From: Citrobacter freundii ATCC 8090 = MTCC 1658 = NBRC 12681
Lineage (GTDB): Bacteria; Pseudomonadota; Gammaproteobacteria; Enterobacterales; Enterobacteriaceae
Assembly (NCBI RefSeq): GCF_011064845.1
Contig: NZ_CP049015.1
Span: 1,922,001 to 1,986,000 of the forward strand
Direction of reading: 5' to 3'
DNA: 64,000 nucleotides
Part shown: piece by piece, positions 63,814 to 64,000 of the stretch
How positions within the stretch are numbered: the stretch's first letter is position 1
Layout of the letters: each line of letters begins with the position of its first letter
Program-made: the position numbers and the translations under genes
The notes under the pieces: model-generated
What the model was told of the DNA's origin: nothing
The model's input: only the letters and a program-made list of their open reading frames with translations
The model's database searches: none

Positions 63814-64000
63814 CACGAAAAAATCCCCGGAAAAATTGTTCTTATTTCATTACTTTTCATTCCCGTGACTCCTAGTACAAACGCTTCTTCACTGCCTGTT
63901 AGGAACATTTTACGCATTAAATCTCCAAGCAGCTGATAATATTCAAGATTATGAAATGCAACTCGAGCTGCATACTCTATTTGCGTATCAGCATTCACTA
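63813..64000 (-). CDS. TGT-like queuine tRNA-ribosyltransferase homolog, C-terminal part only (Cap10-like)
   Basis: The frame is open from the right window edge to TGA 63815-63813. The visible 61 or so residues contain AARVAFHNLEYYQLLGDLM and GSEEAFVLGV. These line up with the end of bacterial TGT (ARLNTIHNLRYYQRLMAGL, then LESFV). The stop overlaps the OGG ATG. With QueC and OGG it completes the type IV CBASS ancillary set. The catalytic part lies outside the window, so activity cannot be judged. Confidence 0.7.
   Translation of the reverse strand, partial: VNADTQIEYAARVAFHNLEYYQLLGDLMRKMFLTGSEEAFVLGVTGMKSNEIRTIFPGIFS

Overview
The window is chromosomal DNA of an enterobacterium close to Escherichia, Salmonella and Citrobacter. 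The order rne, rluC, yceF, yceD, rpmF, plsX, fabH, fabD, fabG, acpP, fabF, pabC, mltG, tmk, holB, ycfH, ptsG, the protein lengths and the near-E. coli sequences show this. The genus cannot be settled from the sequence alone.

Positions 1-20440 are core genome: a divergent MFS exporter/LysR regulator pair, RNase E with its long leader, 23S rRNA and ribosome functions, the fatty-acid synthesis cluster, then folate, cell-wall, thymidylate, DNA polymerase III and glucose-uptake genes. At about 20440 the gene order departs from E. coli. ptsG is followed by an Xaa-Pro aminopeptidase, amn and shiA on the opposite strand. In E. coli amn and shiA map near cbl/nac on the other side of the terminus, so this looks like a rearrangement junction.

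Positions 25300-46170 are accessory. They hold decayed fragments (an internally deleted GNAT acetyltransferase, an AraC-type N-terminus), an orphan DUF4393/Abi-alpha protein, a complete ferric-citrate operon (fecIRABCDE) with a Fur box, a secreted metzincin protease with a secreted partner, a dead IS3-family element, a large helicase-nuclease with a downstream partner, and a ChpB/PemK-type toxin-antitoxin pair. The helicase-nuclease operon is damaged twice: an in-frame TAA cuts the last 53 codons of the first gene, and the IS removes the end of the second.

Positions 46196-59273 start at a tRNA-Asn gene and end at a 60-bp copy of its 3' end plus terminator. Between them lie nac (with sigma-54 promoter and an NtrC-like site) and cbl, a frameshifted IprA/YaiV-like regulator, and a nucleotide-scavenging cluster: three UshA-like periplasmic 5'-nucleotidases and a Tsx-like nucleoside channel, followed by an anaerobic sulfatase-maturase-like radical SAM gene.

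The repeat at 59214-59273 looks like the attachment site of an island that runs off the right edge. Its visible part holds an unknown gene, a SLATT-type membrane protein and a tightly coupled minus-strand operon: TGT-like (partial), OGG-type glycosylase, QueC-like, then two ThsB-like TIR proteins. TGT, OGG and QueC together are the ancillary set that defines type IV CBASS anti-phage systems. Their coupling to two Thoeris-type TIR genes, with a convergent SLATT gene, is the most interesting part of the window. The cyclase, if there is one, would lie beyond position 64000.
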